This document shows positions 13,697 through 16,807 of a DNA stretch of 16,807 bases, piece by piece (the stretch's first letter is position 1; each line of letters starts with the position of its first letter). A model generated the notes under the pieces. The model did no database searches and was not told the origin of the DNA. It was given only the letters and a program-made list of their open reading frames with translations. This DNA comes from an uncultured Oscillospiraceae bacterium (GTDB lineage Bacteria; Bacillota; Clostridia; Oscillospirales; Acutalibacteraceae): positions 1-16,807 of the forward strand of contig USBH01000006.1 in the NCBI GenBank assembly GCA_900552925.1. The letters are read 5' to 3'. The translations under genes were made by a program, and so were the position numbers.

Positions 13697-13749
13697 GGTC
13701 GGCGAAGCCGATTGCCGCTTTGCTCGCCGCAGCCCGTTTTGCCGGGCTG
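13697..13749. other. Two hairpins between lipoprotein and isomerase genes
   Basis: A 7-bp stem, CAGCCCG with CGGGCTG (13730-13736, 13743-13749), and a 5-bp stem, TCGGC with GCCGA (13699-13703, 13707-13711), lie in the 97-base gap. Neither is followed by a U-tract on the minus strand. They could be a weak attenuator or a processing site, but need not stop transcription. No promoter was seen in the gap. Confidence 0.4.
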
Positions 13750-13764
13750 AAACGCGCGGCCGCG

Positions 13765-14550
13765 TCACGCCTGCGGCAGCGTCATACCGAAAACGTCGCT
13801 GAGCTCCTCGAGCAGCGCGGGCGTTTCCTCGTCGAACTGCTCCGGGAGGTACAGCAGGATCGCCTGAAAATAATACCCGTTCCCGCGCGTGTCGTTGTAG
13901 AGGATCGCGTCGTGCGTATACTGGCCGTCGCCGGAAAGCGACTGCGCCTGCTGCACGGCGATGTCGTACTCGGCGTAGTAATCCGTCTCGCCCAATGAAT
14001 CGAGCGACTCGCCGCTCTCTGCGAGCAGCGCCTCGTAATACGCGGTCAGGCTCTCCATCGAAGTCTCGGCGGTCGCGGACGGCCCGGCGTCAAAGACGCG
14101 CTCGAGAACGGAAATGCCGTGCGCAGAGCCGAGCACCGTGTAGCCGCCGTCGCGGTAGACGATCGAGCCGCCGTACGGCAGGTAGGCGTCCGCAAACGTG
14201 CTGTACGCCGCCGGGGCCTTCATGTACGCGACGCCGATGTGGTCGTAGCCCGGCGCGGGCGCAAACAGCGTCTGGTAATTCTCCTCGGTGATCTGCACCG
14301 TGCCCGGCTCCGGCGTGGCCGGCACCTCCGGGCTGTCGCTCGGCGCCGCGGTGGGCAGCGCCTCCACGGTCGGCTTCTCCGTCGGCTCCGGCGTTGGCGT
14401 ATACAGCGGCACCGCCGTCGCCTGCGGCGTCGGTGAAGCCGCTGCCCGCTGCAGCCCGGCCGCGGCCAGCGTGCTGCAGCCCGAAGCCGAAAGCAAAACC
14501 ACCCCGATAAGGCCGGCCGCAGCCAGCGCGCGCACTCCGTTTTTCTTCAT
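13765..14550 (-). CDS. Lipoprotein of unknown function
   Basis: 261-residue protein with ATG at 14548-14550 after GGGAGGAA. It has a classical lipoprotein signal: KKNGVR, a hydrophobic core and lipobox SASGC (C25). A Pro/Thr/Glu-rich linker (about 38-85, with TPTPEPTEKPT) precedes a soluble domain of about 175 residues. This domain is rich in Tyr and acidic residues and has no motif I can assign (stretches such as YDHIGVAYMKAPAAY, LPYGGSIVYRDGG and YYEALLAESGESL). It is anchored to the outer face of the membrane. It is the first gene after a good promoter and may be co-transcribed with the isomerase-like and GH3 genes, although 97 bases with hairpins intervene. Confidence 0.85.
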   Translation of the reverse strand: MKKNGVRALAAAGLIGVVLLSASGCSTLAAAGLQRAAASPTPQATAVPLYTPTPEPTEKPTVEALPTAAPSDSPEVPATPEPGTVQITEENYQTLFAPAPGYDHIGVAYMKAPAAYSTFADAYLPYGGSIVYRDGGYTVLGSAHGISVLERVFDAGPSATAETSMESLTAYYEALLAESGESLDSLGETDYYAEYDIAVQQAQSLSGDGQYTHDAILYNDTRGNGYYFQAILLYLPEQFDEETPALLEELSDVFGMTLPQA

Positions 14551-14617
14551 GGCAATTCCTCCCGTCCGGGCGGCGGCGCCCGCGCAAAGCAGCACCTCCC
14601 CCCCCTCTTCTGTTTTT

Positions 14618-14645
14618 AGTATAACAGGCTGCGCGGGTTTGTCAA
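14618..14645 (-). promoter_or_regulatory. Promoter of the lipoprotein gene
   Basis: On the minus strand a perfect TTGACA (14640-14645) and TATACT (14618-14623) are separated by 16 bases. They lie about 70 bases before the ATG, directly after the terminator of the preceding operon. Confidence 0.85.
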
Positions 14646-14649
14646 CCGA

Positions 14650-14685
14650 AAATCGGCCGGCCTCCGCAGAAGCGGACGCCGGCCG
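14650..14685 (-). terminator. Intrinsic terminator after the CoA-ligase gene
   Basis: On the minus strand an 8-bp outer stem, CGGCCGGC with GCCGGCCG (14654-14661 and 14678-14685), encloses a second 5-bp stem, TCCGC with GCGGA, around a TTCT loop. One G-G mismatch separates the two. ATTTTC follows. It starts eight bases after the ligase stop. Confidence 0.9.
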
Positions 14686-14693
14686 AAACAGGC

Positions 14694-15923
14694 TCAGTAG
14701 CGGTTGTCGAACACGCGGGTGGATTTCTTTTCGCTGCGCGGCAGCTCGCCGATGGAGACCGGCCGCGGGACGATCGTGAGGCCGACCTTGGCCTTGAATT
14801 CGCGCTGCACGTCGAGCCCGACGGCGTCGCGGTCCGCGCCCGCCTCGGTCTCGAAGAACAGCGTCATGATGTCCTTGCCGTACAGGTGGTCGATCATGAC
14901 CTGGTACTCGCTCGAGACGCCCGGAATGTCGCGCAGCACGTCCTCGATCTGGCCGGGGTAAATGTTGACGCCCTTGACCTTGACCATATCGTCGCTGCGG
15001 CCGATCAGGATGTCGATGCGCGGGAACGGCGAGCCGCAGGCGCATTCGCCGGTCATGATGCGCGTCAGGTCGTGCGTGCGGTAGCGGATCAGCGGCGCGC
15101 CCTGCTTCCGGAGCGTCGTGATGACGAGCTCGCCGTATTCGCCGTCCGGCAGCACCGCGCCGGTCTTCGGGTCGATGATCTCGAAGTAGACGAAATCGTC
15201 CCAGTAGTGCATGCCGCACTGGTGCGCGCAGCTCATGCCGATGCCCGGGCCGTACACCTCGGTGAGGCCGTAGATGTCGTACAGCTCGACGCCGAGCTCG
15301 TGCGCGATGCGGCGGCGCATCTTGTCGCCCCAGCGCTCGCTGCCGATGACGCCCTTTCTCAGGTGGATTTTGTCGCGGATGCCGCGCTTTTCGATCTCCT
15401 CGGCCAGCAGCAGCGCGTAGGACGACGTGGCGCAGAGCACCGTGCTCTTCATGTCCTGCATCATGCGCAGCTGCTTATCCGTGTTGCCGGGACCCATCGG
15501 GATGACCATCGCGCCGAGCTTCTCCGCGCCGTTCTGGAAGCCGATGCCCGCGGTCCACAGGCCGTAGCCGGGCGTCACCTGGATGCGGTCGCGCGCCGTG
15601 ATGCCCGCCATCTCGTAGCAGCGCTTGAAGAGCTCGGCCCAGTCCTCGACGTCCTGCTTCGTGTAGGGGATGATGACCGGCGTGCCGGTCGTGCCCGAGG
15701 AGGAGTGGATACGCACGATCTCCTCCTCCGGCACCGCGGCGATGCCGAGCGGATACGCGTCGCGCAGCTCTTCCTTGTTCGTGAACGGCAGCTTCTCAAA
15801 ATCCGCCTGATCGCGGATCACGTCGATGCCGTCGAATTTCTTCTGGTAGAAGCCGCCGGGCAGCGCCTTGAGGCGGCGCATCTGGCTCTGGATCCGGTCG
15901 AGCTGTTCCTGTTTCATCATCAT
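14694..15923 (-). CDS. Phenylacetate-CoA ligase-like AMP-forming enzyme
   Basis: 409-residue cytoplasmic enzyme of the ANL superfamily that adenylates a carboxylic acid and transfers it to CoA. The start is the first of three consecutive ATGs (15921-15923), ten bases after AAAGGA. Motifs: P-loop SSSGTTGTP (74-82), DIYGLTEVYGPG (A5 region, 216-227) with the family's SCAHQCGMHYWDDF, RYRTHDLT (280-287), hinge GRSDDMVKVKGVNIYP (308-323), and a C-terminal Lys in PRSEKKSTRVFDN. Length and motifs fit PaaK-type ligases; in anaerobic Clostridia these often act on aryl-acetates from amino-acid fermentation. The substrate is not proven. It follows ecfT by 22 bases, suggesting co-transcription. Confidence 0.92.
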   Translation of the reverse strand: MMMKQEQLDRIQSQMRRLKALPGGFYQKKFDGIDVIRDQADFEKLPFTNKEELRDAYPLGIAAVPEEEIVRIHSSSGTTGTPVIIPYTKQDVEDWAELFKRCYEMAGITARDRIQVTPGYGLWTAGIGFQNGAEKLGAMVIPMGPGNTDKQLRMMQDMKSTVLCATSSYALLLAEEIEKRGIRDKIHLRKGVIGSERWGDKMRRRIAHELGVELYDIYGLTEVYGPGIGMSCAHQCGMHYWDDFVYFEIIDPKTGAVLPDGEYGELVITTLRKQGAPLIRYRTHDLTRIMTGECACGSPFPRIDILIGRSDDMVKVKGVNIYPGQIEDVLRDIPGVSSEYQVMIDHLYGKDIMTLFFETEAGADRDAVGLDVQREFKAKVGLTIVPRPVSIGELPRSEKKSTRVFDNRY

Positions 15924-15945
15924 AATCGTCAAGTCCTTTCTGGTT

Positions 15946-16704
15946 TCAAAGCAGCGCGCCCGCTGCAACGAGCGCGGCGGCGATCAGCGCGGCGAAAAGA
16001 TCGCCGCTTTTAAATGTATAGCGACGGCTCTGGCTCTCCCGCGTCCGCAGCGTGAAGCCGCGCATCTCGGCGGCCGCGGCGGTATCGTGGATGCGGCCGA
16101 CCGAGGAAATCAGCAGCGGCATGCACAGCGGGAGGATCAGGCCCAGCTTTTTGAAGGGATTCTTCGTGTCGAACGCGACGCCGCGCGCGGTCTGCGCCTC
16201 CATGATGCCGGAGAGCGAATCCGCAAAGACCGGGATGAAGCGGATGGCGGTCGTCAGCGTGAACGCGTATTTGTACGGCACGTGCAGGCGCTGCACCAGC
16301 ACGCCGGAAAGGTCGCTCATCTGCGTCACGGAGAGCAGCAGCGCGAGCGGCATCGTCGCGCCGATCAGCCTAAGGACGAGGCGCAGGCCGGTCATGACGC
16401 CGCGGTCGGTGACGAGGAGCGGCGGCAGCGAGAGCAGCGGCGCGCCCGTGCGCACGAACAGAAGCTGCAGAACGAACAGGAAAACCGAGAGCTTCAAAAG
16501 GCCTTTCAGCATGCCTGCCGCGCGGTCGAACACGCCGCCGAGTGCGCCGAGCAGCAGGTCGCAGCCGATCAGAAACACGAGAAACGCGGGGTTCTCCCCG
16601 AGGAAGCACGCGGCGCAGATGCAGACCGAGAGGAAGATCTTCGTCAGCGGGTCGAGCCGGTGCAGGACCGAATCGCCCGGCTTGTAGTCGAGAAAGCCCT
16701 TCAT
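15946..16704 (-). CDS. ecfT: ECF transporter transmembrane subunit EcfT
   Basis: 252-residue membrane subunit that couples the two ECF ATPases to a substrate-binding S protein for vitamin or metal uptake. The start ATG overlaps the stop of the upstream ATPase gene (ATGA). Hydrophobic helices lie at about 24-50, 66-84, 104-126 and 232-252. The two diagnostic coupling words are AQTARG (170-175) and AEMRGF (212-217), which contact the ATPases. The opening DYKPGDSVLHRLDPLTK is typical. No S component is visible in the window, so the substrate is open. It may be a shared module serving S proteins encoded elsewhere. Confidence 0.95.
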   Translation of the reverse strand: MKGFLDYKPGDSVLHRLDPLTKIFLSVCICAACFLGENPAFLVFLIGCDLLLGALGGVFDRAAGMLKGLLKLSVFLFVLQLLFVRTGAPLLSLPPLLVTDRGVMTGLRLVLRLIGATMPLALLLSVTQMSDLSGVLVQRLHVPYKYAFTLTTAIRFIPVFADSLSGIMEAQTARGVAFDTKNPFKKLGLILPLCMPLLISSVGRIHDTAAAAEMRGFTLRTRESQSRRYTFKSGDLFAALIAAALVAAGALL

Positions 16705-16807
16705 GCCGGCACCCTCCCTTCCCGCGCCGCGCGGACCGCGGCCTCCATCTCCTCTGCGGTGTCCGCCGGCGCGGGAAGGGAGGGTGCCGGCATGAAGGGC
16801 TTTCTCG
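16689..16807. repeat. Perfect 41-bp inverted repeat at the contig end (foldback)
   Basis: Positions 16767-16807 are the exact reverse complement of 16689-16729, with a 37-base spacer. The left arm is real coding sequence (the ecfA/ecfT junction and first ecfT codons). The right arm is terminal and simply repeats it backwards, as expected for a foldback library chimera or an assembly end error. Confidence 0.93.
16701..16767 (-). CDS. 3' end of an ECF transporter ATPase (EcfA), partial
   Basis: About 21 codons on the minus strand, reading ADTAEEMEAAVRAAREG then RVPA and TGA, in the frame ending inside the ecfT start codon (ATGA overlap). The position fits the usual ecfA1-ecfA2-ecfT order, so this is probably EcfA2. 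All catalytic motifs lie beyond the contig end. The sequence after about 16767 is a foldback and must not be translated as part of this gene. Confidence 0.65.

Noticed and set aside
13765..15219. A long minus-strand frame joining part of the ligase region to the lipoprotein
   Set aside because: Only the part from 14550 on is real: it has a ribosome site, a lipoprotein signal and an upstream promoter. The upstream part is an out-of-frame reading of the ligase.
14886..16013. A 375-codon plus-strand open frame opposite the CoA-ligase gene
   Set aside because: It is the antisense of a gene with complete ANL motifs. There is no ribosome site and the composition is of shadow type.
16689..16807. 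Terminal inverted repeat as a transposon end or replication hairpin
   Set aside because: The left arm is coding sequence of ecfA/ecfT and the right arm only copies it backwards at the contig end, so an artefact explains it better.
1..16807. CRISPR array, rRNA, tRNA, riboswitch or phage/plasmid module
   Set aside because: I found no regularly spaced repeats, no tRNA- or rRNA-like sequence, no recognisable aptamer core in the intergenic gaps, and no integrase, transposase, replication or phage structural gene. The gaps are short and mostly accounted for by promoters and terminators.

Overview
The window reads as a metagenome or draft-genome contig from a GC-rich Firmicute, most likely a gut Clostridia/Oscillospiraceae-type bacterium. 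This is an inference from several signs: a Bacillus/Clostridia-type LexA box (GAAC-N4-GTTC), strong AGGAGG-like ribosome binding sites, GTG and TTG starts, a Bce-type two-component/ABC module, an ECF transporter and GC-rich third codon positions. No rRNA, tRNA, CRISPR array or insertion sequence was recognised.

Both contig ends look artefactual. Positions 1-33 are a Nextera transposase adapter. Positions 34 to about 330 are a roughly 50% GC fragment of an Orn/Lys/Arg decarboxylase, fused in frame to the 3' end of a GC-rich dinB-like gene. At the other end the last 41 bases are an exact inverted copy of 16689-16729, a foldback.

Layout. (1) Minus strand: dinB-like Y-family DNA polymerase (about 330-1391), driven by a consensus promoter whose spacer holds a perfect LexA box, so an SOS gene. 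(2) Plus strand, 1649-4422: a probable three-gene operon with its own promoter and terminator, encoding a membrane zinc-ribbon protein, a Gfo/Idh/MocA oxidoreductase and an AI-2E-family permease. (3) Minus strand, 4496-5698: a zinc-ribbon membrane protein with a large extracytoplasmic part. (4) Minus strand, 5881-10613: response regulator, short intramembrane-sensing histidine kinase, ABC ATPase and FtsX-like permease. This is a BceRS-BceAB-type peptide-antibiotic sensing and detoxification module. The kinase ends in its own terminator, and the ABC pair has a weak promoter preceded by a 21-bp-period direct repeat that looks like the regulator's operator. (5) Minus strand, 10916-11389: a GNAT acetyltransferase in an AT-rich island with its own terminator, probably acquired. 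(6) Minus strand, 11580-14550: a lipoprotein, a TIM-barrel sugar isomerase/epimerase-like protein and a secreted GH3 (NagZ-like) glycosidase, transcribed from a good promoter. (7) Minus strand, 14694 to the end: 3' end of an ECF ATPase, EcfT, and a phenylacetate-CoA ligase-like enzyme, very tightly packed and ended by a strong terminator.

I found no convincing new biological system. The observations most worth checking are the compact SOS promoter, the predicted operator of the Bce-like transporter, the collagen-like tail on its ATPase, the AT-rich GNAT island, and the two contig-end artefacts that should be trimmed.
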